Shown here one piece after another: positions 1 through 8,479 of a stretch of DNA of 64,000 nt. Within the stretch, counting starts at the first letter, position 1, and each line of letters begins with the position of its first letter. The notes beneath the pieces were generated by a model. It saw only the letters and a program-made list of their open reading frames with translations, searched no databases and was not told the origin of the DNA. This stretch comes from Bradyrhizobium embrapense (GTDB lineage Bacteria > Pseudomonadota > Alphaproteobacteria > Rhizobiales > Xanthobacteraceae): positions 351,470-415,469 of the forward strand of contig NZ_LFIP02000006.1 in the NCBI RefSeq assembly GCF_001189235.2, written 5' to 3'. The translations under genes were made by a program, and so were the position numbers.

Positions 1-869
1 TCGACGAAGAATTCGCTGCGGTGATAGCCTTCGGGCGCGTCCAGCGCCGCGCGGTCGGCGGTGTCGATGCTGACCGCGGTCTCGGGACGGAAGATCTCGT
101 CGGCGCGCTTGCCCACGATGTGATCGCGCGAGAAGCGCGAGAAGCGCTCGAACGCGCGGTTGGCGAAGATGTAGCGGCCGTCCTCGATGTTCTTGGCGGC
201 GACGCAGACCGGGACATTGTCGAGCACGGATTCGAGGAATTGCGTGGTCGAGGCGAGCTTGCGCGACAGCTTGCGCTGGTCGGTGCAATCGAGATGGGTC
301 GCGACCGAGCCGCCGTTCGGCAATGGAAAATATTTCACCAGCACCGACCGGCCGCCGGGCAGTTCGGTGACCAGCCCATCGGGCGCGGCGGCCCTGGCGA
401 AGAAATCCTCGGCGCTGATGTCGAGCACGCCGCGGTCGCGGCGCAGCTCCAGCAGCTCGGTGCCGGTCATGTTGCGCCTGATGTCGGCGCGCGACAGGCC
501 GTAGATGTCGAGATAGCGGTCGTTGCAGAACACAATGCGCTCGCGCGCGTCGGTCATCACCACGCCCTGGTTCAGATGGTTGAGGGCGGACGACACGAAG
601 GCGTTGCGGCGCAGTTGCGCGCGCTTGGCCTTGCGCAGCGCCGAGAGGATCCACAGCCCGACCGCGCCGAAAAAGGACGCGACCACCACGCTGCCGATCA
701 GGAGCTCCCAGACCACGCCGGGATCGAGGCTGCCGAGATAGGTCGACGGCGCGAACGCGCCGGTGCCGGCCTGGGCTGCGCCGTAGGGCGCGACGGCAGC
801 GATCAGGCAAAGCGCGGCGCTTGCCGGAATCGAATTCTTCCTGCCCGCCTGCCACTTCCTGCCAGCCAT
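1..869 (-). CDS. PAS-domain sensor protein, 5' part only (runs off left edge)
   Basis: The minus strand is open from an ATG at 869 to the window edge, giving the first ~289 residues of a membrane sensor. It begins with a basic segment and a signal-like hydrophobic stretch (about residues 14-26). A transmembrane helix follows near residues 43-63, and then two PAS-like segments. The first contains LNQGVVMTDARERIVFCN (about 87-104), typical of PAS_7. The second starts near residue 190 (TQFLESVLDNVPVCVAAKN) and has the FANRAFERFSR pattern. The output domain lies outside the window. In related bacteria such proteins usually end in GGDEF/EAL or histidine kinase modules, but that cannot be decided here. 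The real strand is fixed by the PAS motifs; the open frame on the opposite strand is a shadow. Confidence 0.8.
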   Translation of the reverse strand, partial: MAGRKWQAGRKNSIPASAALCLIAAVAPYGAAQAGTGAFAPSTYLGSLDPGVVWELLIGSVVVASFFGAVGLWILSALRKAKRAQLRRNAFVSSALNHLNQGVVMTDARERIVFCNDRYLDIYGLSRADIRRNMTGTELLELRRDRGVLDISAEDFFARAAAPDGLVTELPGGRSVLVKYFPLPNGGSVATHLDCTDQRKLSRKLASTTQFLESVLDNVPVCVAAKNIEDGRYIFANRAFERFSRFSRDHIVGKRADEIFRPETAVSIDTADRAALDAPEGYHRSEFFV

Positions 870-1127
870 TGATCACCCGCGGATTTCTCGGGCGAGTGTC
901 CGGCTCGGGCGGTTTGGATCGGGTAAACGCGTACGGATGCAACCGGGAAACGTGACTTAATTTATGGCAATTGCCCTGACATGATTAATGCTGCACTAAC
1001 AGAGCATGGCTCCCCAACTATTCGAGATGGCCGAAACACTTGCCCAATAAGCACTTGCCCAAGGCGATCGGATCGGCTGAACGATGTTGGCGTGGCCGCG
1101 CGGAAATTTTCGGACCTGAAGGACGAG

Positions 1128-2231
1128 ATGGACAGGGTTGATTGCGTGATCGTCGGCGCGGGGGTGATCGGCCTCGCCGTGGCGCGCCGGCTGGCACAGG
1201 CCGGCCGCGAAGTGATTGTGCTCGAGGAGGCCGAAGGAATCGGCACCGTGACCTCGTCGCGCAACAGCGAGGTGATCCATGCCGGGATCTACTACCGGGC
1301 CGGCAGCCTGATGGCGCGGATGTGCGTCAGCGGCAAGCGGGCGCTCTACAGTTACTGCGCCGAGCACGGCATCCCGCACAAGAATTGCGGCAAGCTGATC
1401 GTCGCCACCACGCCCGCCGAGACGGAAAAACTGCAGTCGATCCGGGCTCATGCCGAGGCCAACGGCGTCGACGACATGCAGCTCCTGTCGGCCGAGGCGG
1501 CGCGCGCGCTGGAGCCGGCCCTGAACTGCGACGCGGCGCTGCTGTCGCCCTCCACCGGGATCATCGACAGCCATGCCTACATGCTGGCGCTGCGCGGCGA
1601 CGCCGAGGAAGCCGGAGCGGCATTCGCCTTCCATACGCCGCTGCTCCACGCCAGGGTCACCGCCAACGGCTTCGAGGTCGAGGCCGGCGGCGCGGCGCCG
1701 ATGACGCTGGCCTGCGATCTGCTGGTCAATGCCGCGGGCCTTGGCGCCACGGCGGTCGCGCGCAGCGTCGAGGGCATGCCGATCGCGTTGATTCCAACGG
1801 CCTATCTGGCCAAGGGCAATTACTTCAGCTGCAGCGCCAAGGCGCCGTTCTCGCACCTGATCTATCCGGTGCCGGAGCCCGGCGGCCTTGGCGTGCACCT
1901 GACGCTCGACATGGCCGGACAGGCGAGGTTCGGCCCCGACGTCGAATGGATCGATCACATCGATTACGCCGTCGACCCGGCGAGGGCCGAGCGGTTCTAT
2001 CCGGCGATCCGCAAATACTGGCCGACCCTGCCGGACGGAGCGCTGATGCCGAGCTATTCGGGAATCCGGCCCAAGATCGTGCCGCCGGCGGTCGCCACCC
2101 AGGATTTCCTGATCCAGGGGCCGGCCGATCACGGCGTCGCCGGCCTGATCAACCTGTTTGGGATCGAGTCGCCCGGACTGACGTCGTCGCTCGCGGTCGC
2201 TGACTGCGTCGGCGAGCTGGCGAAGCTCTGA
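1128..2231 (+). CDS. NAD(P)/FAD-dependent oxidoreductase, L-2-hydroxyglutarate oxidase-like
   Basis: A 367-residue DAO-fold flavoprotein. The N-terminus carries the dinucleotide-binding motif VIVGAGVIGLAVARRLAQ and an acidic end to beta-2 (VLEEAEG), which binds the FAD ribose. It is followed by TSSRNSEVIHAGIYY, a sequence typical of the LhgO/YgaF group that oxidises L-2-hydroxyglutarate and related 2-hydroxyacids. The C-terminus holds the second FAD contact (YSGIRPKI and GIESPGLTSSLAVAD). The start at 1128 is chosen because the Rossmann motif begins only a few residues later; an in-frame upstream extension has no homology-like content. The gene stands alone. The substrate is inferred from family likeness and is not certain. 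Confidence 0.85.
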   Translation: MDRVDCVIVGAGVIGLAVARRLAQAGREVIVLEEAEGIGTVTSSRNSEVIHAGIYYRAGSLMARMCVSGKRALYSYCAEHGIPHKNCGKLIVATTPAETEKLQSIRAHAEANGVDDMQLLSAEAARALEPALNCDAALLSPSTGIIDSHAYMLALRGDAEEAGAAFAFHTPLLHARVTANGFEVEAGGAAPMTLACDLLVNAAGLGATAVARSVEGMPIALIPTAYLAKGNYFSCSAKAPFSHLIYPVPEPGGLGVHLTLDMAGQARFGPDVEWIDHIDYAVDPARAERFYPAIRKYWPTLPDGALMPSYSGIRPKIVPPAVATQDFLIQGPADHGVAGLINLFGIESPGLTSSLAVADCVGELAKL

Positions 2232-2324
2232 GCAAATGCAGCATGACCGCCCGAGGGATGCGCGCGGCGGCGTTCATCCCTCGGTGAAAGGCCAGGTTAT
2301 TCGCGAATTTACAGGGGGACCAGT

Positions 2325-2510
2325 TTAGTGGACCGTGTCGTCGGCGGAAAGTCTCAACCGCTCGATTTGATCCTTGACCATCAGCTTGCGGCGCTTCAGC
2401 TCGCAAATGTGGAGATCGTCTACAGAAGGGTGAACGAGCGCTTCATGCAGTTCGTTCTCGAGTATTTTGTGTTTGCGCTCCAGCTCAACGAGATGGGCCT
2501 GTATTGCCAT
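2325..2510 (-). CDS. YdcH/DUF465-family small protein
   Basis: A 61-residue, highly charged, almost wholly helical protein. Its pattern is that of the DUF465 (YdcH) family: an N-terminal helix with HLVELERKHKILENEL, then a short turn containing P and D, then LKRRKLMVKDQIERLR. A purine-rich ribosome binding site (AGGAG) sits just before the ATG. No biochemical function is established for the family; a two-helix coiled-coil hairpin is predicted. It lies back to back with a second DUF465 gene starting at 2751, so the two paralogues are divergent. Confidence 0.85.
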   Translation of the reverse strand: MAIQAHLVELERKHKILENELHEALVHPSVDDLHICELKRRKLMVKDQIERLRLSADDTVH

Positions 2511-2750
2511 TGCGAACTCTCCTCGGTGCGTTAAACCTCAGGTTCGATCCGGACCAACAAGTGTACACGAGTGGACGGTGCTGTCGATAGGGGACGCGAA
2601 ATGCCGCACGCACGCGTTTCCGTTTATCTGTAACCAATCGTGACTATGGAACCGGTTCGGCTTGCGCCGCGCGCGCGCAGGGAGGATATTCCGGCGAGCG
2701 GCCGCTTCGGTCGCAACAATCTCATCGTGCTTACCAGTCAATACACAACC

Positions 2751-2957
2751 ATGAACGATCAGGATGAGCGCGAACTCCTCGCCGAGCTTGCGCGTCTGCA
2801 ACAAGAGCACCGCGACCTCGATGCCGCGATCGACGCGCTGCATCAGTCGCCGGCGCCGGATCTCCTGATGCTGCAACGCTTGAAGAAGCGGAAGCTGCAA
2901 TTGCGCGACCGCATCGCCTTCATCGAAGATCAGATCACGCCCGACATCATCGCCTGA
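2751..2957 (+). CDS. YdcH/DUF465-family small protein (second copy)
   Basis: A 68-residue protein of the DUF465 type: the ARLQQEHRDLDAAIDAL helix, a turn around SPAPD, then LQRLKKRKLQLRDRIAFIED. It is a paralogue of the 61-residue protein encoded divergently at 2325-2510. The second helix, with its KKRKLQLRD core, is the most conserved part. The ATG at 2751 is preferred over an upstream start because the family begins here; the 37 residues that would be added look non-coding. Function is unknown. Confidence 0.85.
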   Translation: MNDQDERELLAELARLQQEHRDLDAAIDALHQSPAPDLLMLQRLKKRKLQLRDRIAFIEDQITPDIIA

Positions 2958-3144
2958 GGCGCTGTCGCTGCGGTTCGGCGGTCGGCGGGTTCGGAGCGCC
3001 GACGGCGGTTTTCCCCGTCATCCACAGCGCCTCACGGCTTCACGTTCGCGGCAACGGCGCGGGCGCGCTTTTCGGCGCTTGACTCAACGAGAACAAAATA
3101 AGAACATGCCAATCCAGCCGCCAGCCATCAGAGGGAGTTTCGCC

Positions 3145-3354
3145 ATGTCCGCACCGCCTTCCTTGCCCGACAACAGCCGTTACGAGAAGGCTTGCGACCA
3201 GGCGATCGCGATGTGCGACGGCAACCTGCGCAGCACCATCAAGGCGCTGATCATGGCCAACGAGTATCTGGAAGCCGAGCTCGAAGAATTGCAGGCCGCG
3301 ATCGCGGCAGGCTGCGTGCCGGCGCGAACCCATGCGGCCAGTGACGCCGCCTGA
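3145..3354 (+). CDS. small conserved hypothetical protein, 69 aa
   Basis: An ATG at 3145 is preceded by GGGAG at a good distance and opens a 69-residue acidic, helix-rich protein. It contains YEKACDQAIAMCDGNLR and IMANEYLEAELEELQAAI. I do not recognise a named domain. The composition, ribosome binding site and good start context make it a probable real gene, and the sequence looks like the small soluble proteins common in Bradyrhizobium. It is followed 30 bp later by another small gene in the same direction, so the two may be co-transcribed. Confidence 0.65.
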   Translation: MSAPPSLPDNSRYEKACDQAIAMCDGNLRSTIKALIMANEYLEAELEELQAAIAAGCVPARTHAASDAA

Positions 3355-3384
3355 TCCTTGACCTGATCTTTGCGGAGCACAGCA

Positions 3385-3636
3385 ATGGCTGACGTGACCT
3401 ACTACGTGGCGCTGCCCTTCATGCAGGACGACGACGGTACGCCTGTCGCCGGCAGTGCCGAAGAATGCCAGAGCTCGTCGATCGCGCTGCGCCGGGCGGA
3501 AACGATGTCGCGGATGCCCGGCAGCATCGGCGCCGTCGCGTTCAGCCGCACCGGCGATCCCGCAATCGGCGAATTCGGCGATGCCAAGCTGCTGCGCGCC
3601 TACGGCAACGTGCCGGAGGATCTGAGCGCGCTATAG
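3385..3636 (+). CDS. small conserved hypothetical protein, 83 aa
   Basis: An 83-residue soluble protein that starts at 3385 after GGAG. It has an N-terminal beta-like segment (YYVALPF), then an alternating helix/strand pattern with RAETMSRMPGSIGAVAFSRTGDP. I know no named domain. It follows the 69-residue gene closely and ends 6 bp before the convergent diguanylate cyclase gene. Function cannot be assigned from the sequence. Confidence 0.65.
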   Translation: MADVTYYVALPFMQDDDGTPVAGSAEECQSSSIALRRAETMSRMPGSIGAVAFSRTGDPAIGEFGDAKLLRAYGNVPEDLSAL

Positions 3637-3642
3637 GCCTTG

Positions 3643-4365
3643 CTAGCGGCTGGATTCATGCCGCCGCTGCGCCTTGCGCACATACATCGCACGGTCGGCC
3701 TCATCGAGAACGCGATCGGCATCCGAATGCGCGGTGAGGATCGCAACGCCCGCGGAGGCGCCCGCGGTGACCCGGCTACCACGGAACACGAAGGTCAGAC
3801 GATCGATCACCTCTTCCAGCGCAGCCGCCTTGGCGCGGGCATCGGTCTCGCTGAGATTCCACAGCAGCACCGCGAACTCGTCGCCACCGAGACGGCCGAT
3901 CACGTCGGACGCGCGCACCTCGTCCGATATCGCGGCGACGATGGTCTTCAGCACCTCGTCACCTGCCGCGTGCCCGAAGGCATCGTTGATCGGCTTGAGG
4001 CGATCGACGTCGAGCACGATCAGCGCGCCGGAGGCCTGATAGCGCTTGATGAAGGAGAGCGAACGGACGAGCTCGCGCTCGAAGCCGCGCCGGTTCAGGA
4101 TGTCGAGCAGGAAGTCGGTCTCGGCGGAGGCCTGCAGCTCCTCGATCCGGGCCTGGGCCCGCGCCAGTTGCGCCCGCAACCTGCGGATCGTGGATTTGTC
4201 GCCGGAAGCGACCGCGCCTCGCGTGGAGGCTTTGGTTCCAGCCCCTTTGGTTCCAGTCCCCTTTGTTGCCGTCCTGCCGGATGCGGATTTGCGCGCGGCA
4301 GGCGCGCCTTTTCGTCGTTTTGCCGCCCCGGAGGCAGCCGCCGTCGTCTTCTTCTTCATGCGCAT
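3643..4365 (-). CDS. diguanylate cyclase (GGDEF)
   Basis: A 240-residue protein whose C-terminal half (about 81-235) is a complete GGDEF domain that makes cyclic di-GMP from two GTP. The active-site motif RLGGDEF is at 158-164. An RxxD allosteric inhibitory site (RASD, 151-154) stands exactly five residues before it, so product inhibition is likely. The LDILNRRGF segment replaces the usual LTGLPNRR and is a slight deviation. Residues 1-55 are a Lys/Ala/Thr/Gly-rich tail with near repeats (TKGTGTKGAGTK), followed by a short coiled coil (60-80). No sensor or membrane segment is present, so the enzyme should be cytosolic. Confidence 0.9.
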   Translation of the reverse strand: MRMKKKTTAAASGAAKRRKGAPAARKSASGRTATKGTGTKGAGTKASTRGAVASGDKSTIRRLRAQLARAQARIEELQASAETDFLLDILNRRGFERELVRSLSFIKRYQASGALIVLDVDRLKPINDAFGHAAGDEVLKTIVAAISDEVRASDVIGRLGGDEFAVLLWNLSETDARAKAAALEEVIDRLTFVFRGSRVTAGASAGVAILTAHSDADRVLDEADRAMYVRKAQRRHESSR

Positions 4366-4511
4366 CCTTGTTGAGGCCTGCTTATGAAGGCTTGCCGGGA
4401 TTCACCAAGACAGGATAGTCCATTCTAACTCCCTTGCCACCGCCTTGGATGAGAACCGGGCCGCCCCTATAATCGGCCTATGCATTTGGATTCCTGCATA
4501 GAATTGAAGAG

Positions 4512-5000
4512 ATGACCGCTCCGATCGCCATCATCATGGGAAGCCAGTCCGACTGGGAGACCATGCGCCATGCCGCCGAGACCCTGGCCGCGCTGGGCGT
4601 TGCCTGCGAAACGCGCATCGTTTCGGCGCACCGCACCCCCGATCGGCTCTATGCCTTTGCCAAGGGCGCCAGGGCGGCCGGCCACAAGGTGATCATTGCC
4701 GGCGCCGGCGGCGCCGCGCATCTGCCGGGCATGACGGCCGCGCTGACCGAGCTTCCGGTGTTCGGGGTTCCCGTCGAGTCGAAGGCGCTGTCCGGCGTCG
4801 ATTCGCTGTACTCGATCGTGCAGATGCCGGCCGGCATCCCGGTCGGGACGCTGGCGATCGGCAAGGCCGGCGCGATCAATGCCGCGTTGCTCGCGGCGAG
4901 CGTGCTCGCGCTCAACGATCCTGCCTTGTCGGCCCGCCTTGCGGCCTGGCGCAAGCAGCAGACCGATGCGGTCAAGGACCATCCGGAGGGCGCGGCGTGA
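4512..5000 (+). CDS. purE: 5-(carboxyamino)imidazole ribonucleotide mutase PurE
   Basis: A 162-residue class I PurE. It interconverts N5-CAIR and CAIR in de novo purine synthesis, acting on the product of PurK. It shows the family signatures GSQSDWETM near residues 10-18 and the catalytic-loop SAHRTPDR near 38-45. A Gly/Ala-rich GAGGAAHLPGM segment binds the phosphate, and a later PVESKALSG stretch is also typical. The reading frame overlaps the purK start by 4 bp (GTGA), so the two genes are translationally coupled. The promoter must lie in the 146-bp gap shared with the divergent diguanylate cyclase. Confidence 0.97.
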   Translation: MTAPIAIIMGSQSDWETMRHAAETLAALGVACETRIVSAHRTPDRLYAFAKGARAAGHKVIIAGAGGAAHLPGMTAALTELPVFGVPVESKALSGVDSLYSIVQMPAGIPVGTLAIGKAGAINAALLAASVLALNDPALSARLAAWRKQQTDAVKDHPEGAA

Positions 5001-6100
5001 CGGCTTCGAACCTCGTGAAGCTGAAGCCGGGCGACACCATCGGAATCCTCGGCGGCGGACAATTGGGCCGGATGCTGGCGATGTCCGCGGCGCGCCTCGG
5101 GCTGCGCTGCCAGGTGTTTTCACCGGATCCGGACTCGCCGGCATTCGATGTGGTGCAGAACGCGACCTGCGCGGAATATGCCGACGTCGAGGCGCTCGAA
5201 CTGTTCGCCAACGACGTCGACGTCGTCACCTATGAATTCGAGAATGTCCCGGCCGCGACCGCAATGGTGCTCGCCGCGCGCCGCCCGGTGCTGCCCGCCT
5301 ACAAGATCCTCGAGACCACGCAGGACCGGCTGATCGAGAAGGATTTCGTTAGCAAGCTCGGAATCGGCACCGCCGATTATGCCGACGTCTCCTCGGTCGC
5401 CACGCTGCGCACGGCAATCGAGCGGATCGGGCTGCCTGCCGTGATCAAGACCCGCCGCTTCGGCTATGACGGCAAGGGACAGGCCATCATCCGCGCCGGC
5501 GACGACCTCGAGCAGGTCTGGCAGGACCTCGGCACCAAGTCGGCCATCCTCGAGGCCTTCGTGCCGTTCGAGCGCGAGATCTCGGTGATCGCGGCGCGCT
5601 CCGCGTCCGGCGAGGTCGAGTGCTTCGACGTCACCGAGAACGAGCACCGCGACCATATTCTGAAAACTTCGCGCGCGCCGGCAGCGATCCCCGACGAGCT
5701 TGCGGCGCAGGCGCGGGCGATCGCCGAAAAAATTGCTGCGGCGCTCGACTATGTCGGCGTGCTCGCGGTGGAGATGTTCGTGGTGCCCGGTAACGGCGCA
5801 GCGACGGTGCTGGTCAACGAGATCGCGCCGCGCGTTCATAACTCCGGCCACTGGACGCTCGACGGCGCCTCGATCTCGCAATTCGAGCAGCACATCCGTG
5901 CGATCGCCGGCTGGCCGCTCGGCAAGCCGGTGCGCCACGGCGAGGTCACCATGACCAACCTGATCGGCGACGACATCCTGAGCTACGAGCAGTGGCTCAC
6001 CGTTCCCGGCGCCACCGTGCACCTGTACGGCAAGGGCACGCCGCGCCCCGGCCGCAAGATGGGGCACGTCACCGAAGTGACGCCGGCCCGCAAGCCGTAA
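4997..6100 (+). CDS. purK: 5-(carboxyamino)imidazole ribonucleotide synthase PurK
   Basis: A 367-residue ATP-grasp enzyme that carboxylates AIR with bicarbonate and ATP to give N5-CAIR for PurE. The N-terminal Rossmann-like part has GILGGGQLGRML (about 13-24). The ATP-grasp core includes KTRRFGYDGKGQ, the EAFVPFEREISV strand and the metal-binding VNEIAPRVHNSGH near residues 273-285. The start codon is GTG, overlapping the purE stop. A hairpin terminator follows at 6143-6171. Length is normal for the family. Confidence 0.97.
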   Translation: MTASNLVKLKPGDTIGILGGGQLGRMLAMSAARLGLRCQVFSPDPDSPAFDVVQNATCAEYADVEALELFANDVDVVTYEFENVPAATAMVLAARRPVLPAYKILETTQDRLIEKDFVSKLGIGTADYADVSSVATLRTAIERIGLPAVIKTRRFGYDGKGQAIIRAGDDLEQVWQDLGTKSAILEAFVPFEREISVIAARSASGEVECFDVTENEHRDHILKTSRAPAAIPDELAAQARAIAEKIAAALDYVGVLAVEMFVVPGNGAATVLVNEIAPRVHNSGHWTLDGASISQFEQHIRAIAGWPLGKPVRHGEVTMTNLIGDDILSYEQWLTVPGATVHLYGKGTPRPGRKMGHVTEVTPARKP

Positions 6101-6142
6101 TTCCAGATCGGCGGCCGCGGCCGCCATCGCGTCATCGAGGGA

Positions 6143-6171
6143 AATGGGATCGTGGCAACCACGATCCCATT
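6143..6171. terminator. bidirectional hairpin terminator between purK and aqpZ
   Basis: A perfect 13-bp stem (AATGGGATCGTGG against its complement) with a CAA loop lies between two convergent genes. It probably stops transcription from both sides. No long T-run follows, so the strength is uncertain. Confidence 0.7.
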
Positions 6172-6190
6172 AACGCTCTAAACTAGCCGA

Positions 6191-6913
6191 TCACGCAGTC
6201 TTGACGCCGGCGACGATGCCGGCCGGCTCGTCGCTGAGCCAGCGATAGATCACGCCGCCGAGCGCACCGCCGATCAGAGGCGCGACCCAGAACATCCAGA
6301 GCTGCCCCAGCGCCCAGCCGCCGACGAACAGCGCCGGTCCGGTGCTGCGCGCCGGATTCACCGAGGTGTTGGTGACGGGAATGCTGACGAGATGGATCAT
6401 GACAAGCGCAAGGCCGATCGCGAGCGGCGCGAAGCCGGCGGGCGCCTTGCCATGGGTGGATCCCATGATGATGAACAGGAACATCATGGTCATCACCACC
6501 TCGGTGATGAAGCATACCACCGTGCTGTAGTGACCCGGTGAGTGCGCGTCGTAGCCGTTGGAGGCGAAGCCCTTGGTGACATCGAAGCCGGGCGCGCCGC
6601 TGGCGATCACATAGAGCAGCCAGGCCGCGATGATCGCACCGGCGACCTGCGCGATGATGTAGGGCAGCACCTGGCCGCCGGGGAAACGCCCGCCGGCGGC
6701 GAGGCCGACTGTCACGGCCGGGTTGAGATGGCAACCCGAGATATGGCCGATCGCATAGGCCATGGTCACGACGCTGAGCCCAAACGCCAATGACACCCCG
6801 ACGAGGCCGATCCCGACCTGCGGAAAGCCGGCCGCGATGACCGCGCTGCCGCAGCCCGCGAATGTGAGCCAGAACGTACCGATCAGTTCGGCCGCGTATT
6901 TCTTCATGTCCAT
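6191..6913 (-). CDS. aqpZ: aquaporin Z
   Basis: A 240-residue six-helix channel of the MIP family. Both half-helix NPA motifs are intact: HLNPAVTVG (about 66-74) and NPARSTGP (about 187-194). The selectivity-filter neighbourhood (small residues, His and the Arg after the second NPA) matches water-selective AqpZ and not the glycerol facilitators, which carry an NPARD-type extension. It conducts water across the inner membrane. The gene is monocistronic, convergent with purK and divergent from rpsU. Confidence 0.95.
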   Translation of the reverse strand: MDMKKYAAELIGTFWLTFAGCGSAVIAAGFPQVGIGLVGVSLAFGLSVVTMAYAIGHISGCHLNPAVTVGLAAGGRFPGGQVLPYIIAQVAGAIIAAWLLYVIASGAPGFDVTKGFASNGYDAHSPGHYSTVVCFITEVVMTMMFLFIIMGSTHGKAPAGFAPLAIGLALVMIHLVSIPVTNTSVNPARSTGPALFVGGWALGQLWMFWVAPLIGGALGGVIYRWLSDEPAGIVAGVKTA

Positions 6914-7178
6914 GTGGCATCTCCCCTATTTCCAATGTCCGGGTTATCGAAAACTCCGGGAGCGGCCCCGATACCGGCGCCAAATCACCCAAATCAGGGC
7001 CGCACAAAGGCATTTTTGCCCCATTTCGTGGCTTTACTAGGCCCGAAAGTCACTCGACCGGTGGACATCTGCGCGTTTGTCTGATACATGCGCGCGCCTA
7101 GGGTTAAGAGGCAGGCCTTTTGCCGCCCCTTTAACCCCGCCAGAATTCCGAACCAATCAATTCAAAAGAGGATGCCGC

Positions 7179-7475
7179 GTGCAGGTTCTCGTCCGCGATA
7201 ACAATGTCGACCAAGCCCTGAAGGCGCTGAAGAAGAAGATGCAGCGCGAGGGCATTTTCCGCGAGATGAAGCTCCGCGGTCACTACGAAAAGCCCTCTGA
7301 GAAGAAGGCCCGCGAAAAGGCCGAGGCCGTGCGCCGTGCGCGCAAGCTGGCGCGCAAGAAGCTGCAGCGTGAAGGCCTGCTGCCGATGAAGCCGAAGCCG
7401 GTGTTCGGCGCTGGTCCCGGTGGCGACCGCGGCGGCCGTCCGGGTGGTGCCGGCGCGGGTCGCGGACCGCGCTGA
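7179..7475 (+). CDS. rpsU: 30S ribosomal protein S21
   Basis: A 98-residue S21 that begins with a GTG at 7179 (VQVLVRDNNVDQALKAL), preceded by AAGAGG. The conserved core LKKKMQREGIFREMKLR and the basic YEKPSEKKAREK region are present. S21 sits on the 30S platform and helps base pairing with the Shine-Dalgarno sequence. The last ~30 residues are a Gly/Arg/Pro-rich tail (GAGPGGDRGGRPGG) longer than in enterobacterial S21 (~71 aa), as is usual in Rhizobiales. A strong terminator follows at once. Confidence 0.95.
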   Translation: MQVLVRDNNVDQALKALKKKMQREGIFREMKLRGHYEKPSEKKAREKAEAVRRARKLARKKLQREGLLPMKPKPVFGAGPGGDRGGRPGGAGAGRGPR

Positions 7476-7499
7476 GCCGTTTTGCCGATCTGGAAGTCT

Positions 7500-7533
7500 A
7501 ACAGCGCGGGCCATGGGCCCGCGTTGTTGTTTT
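7500..7533 (+). terminator. Rho-independent terminator of rpsU
   Basis: A GC-rich 13-bp stem (AACAGCGCGGGCC with its partner, one G-U pair), an ATG loop, and the T-rich run TTGTTTT stand 24 bp after the rpsU stop codon. Confidence 0.85.
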
Positions 7534-7588
7534 GAAGCCAGCCGTGTTCCGGGGTACCCATGCAAAACGACCGGCAAGAGCATTTTGC

Positions 7589-8248
7589 ATGATGGCCGTT
7601 CCGGCGCCCCACTCCCCGTTCCCAGAAGCTGCGCACCGCCGCCGTGCGGCGCACCTCGTCACCATGGCCATGATCCTCAGCCTGCCGCTCGGGGGGTGCT
7701 CCTTCGACTTGGGATCATGGGGCTCGAACGACAAGCCGAAACAGGCTGCCGCTGCCGACAAGCCCGCTACCGACACCATCACCCCACAGGACATCAACAG
7801 CGCCAAGGATCACGCCACCCGCGGCCAGGTGCTGGCGCATTCCGGCAAGCTCGACGAGGCGCAGGCGGAGTTCGAGCAAGCGCTGACCACCGACCCCTAC
7901 AACATCCAGGCGCTGTACGGCCGTGGCCTGATCTATCAGGGCCGCGGACAGCATCAGCAGGCGATCGACGATTTCACCGCGGCGAGTGGGCTGTCGCCGC
8001 AGAAGGCCGAGCCGCTGATCGGCCGCGCCACCAGCTACCTCGCGCTCGACAAGGCCAAGCAGGCCGCGACCGACCTCGACGAGGCCGTGCAGGCCGATCC
8101 CGGTAATGTTGCGGCGTGGAGTGCGCGCGGCCAGGCCTATGAGCGGCTTGGCGACAAAGCCAAGGCGGCGGCGTCCTACAATCGCGCGCTCGCGCTGCGG
8201 CCGAATGACGGAAGCGCGCGCAGCGGGCTGGCGCGCACCGGCGGCTAA
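7589..8248 (+). CDS. TPR-repeat lipoprotein
   Basis: About 219 residues. An N-terminal hydrophobic segment ends in a lipobox-like LPLGGC, so it is likely a lipoprotein. It is followed by a short Ala/Lys/Asp linker and four tetratricopeptide repeats. The repeats show the TPR signature spacing (ARGQVLAHSGKLDEAQAEFEQAL, then ALYGRGLIYQGRGQHQQAI, and so on). TPR scaffolds bind partner proteins; no partner is evident. The start is uncertain: an ATG pair at 7589/7592 with AAGAG nearby is preferred over 7532. It stands alone after rpsU. Confidence 0.75.
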   Translation: MMAVPAPHSPFPEAAHRRRAAHLVTMAMILSLPLGGCSFDLGSWGSNDKPKQAAAADKPATDTITPQDINSAKDHATRGQVLAHSGKLDEAQAEFEQALTTDPYNIQALYGRGLIYQGRGQHQQAIDDFTAASGLSPQKAEPLIGRATSYLALDKAKQAATDLDEAVQADPGNVAAWSARGQAYERLGDKAKAAASYNRALALRPNDGSARSGLARTGG

Positions 8249-8291
8249 AGCGGGATGAAGTCAGGTTGAATCGGTTTGGCCTCGGGTCCAG

Positions 8292-8418
8292 TTCACCTCT
8301 CCCCATCGGGGAGAGGTCAATTTGCGTAGCAAATCGGGTGAGGGGCCGCAGCTCCAACGAGGGACCGTAACCCCTCACCCGGCGCTACGCGCCGACCTCT
8401 CCCAAGGGAGAGGTGGAC
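8292..8418. repeat. interspersed palindromic repeat, type A
   Basis: A compound palindrome in the intergenic space. Outer hairpins are ACCTCTCCCC-ATC-GGGGAGAGGT at 8295-8317 and a matching 20-bp hairpin at 8395-8414. Inside, GGGTGAGGGG (8336-8345) pairs with CCCCTCACCC (8371-8380). About 80 bp recurs almost unchanged, in inverse orientation, at 48466-48552. It encodes no protein and could fold as a cruciform or RNA hairpin between the flanking convergent genes. Confidence 0.75.
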
Positions 8419-8479
8419 TTCCGACGTCGTGCCAATTCAACCTAACCTCACCATGCTTTGAGCGCGGCGATGCCTCGGG

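Noticed and set aside
996..2132. Long minus-strand open frame opposite the FAD oxidoreductase
   Set aside because: Arises from high-GC codon bias on the opposite strand; composition is Arg/His/Gly-rich without motifs, while the plus-strand protein has clear FAD motifs.
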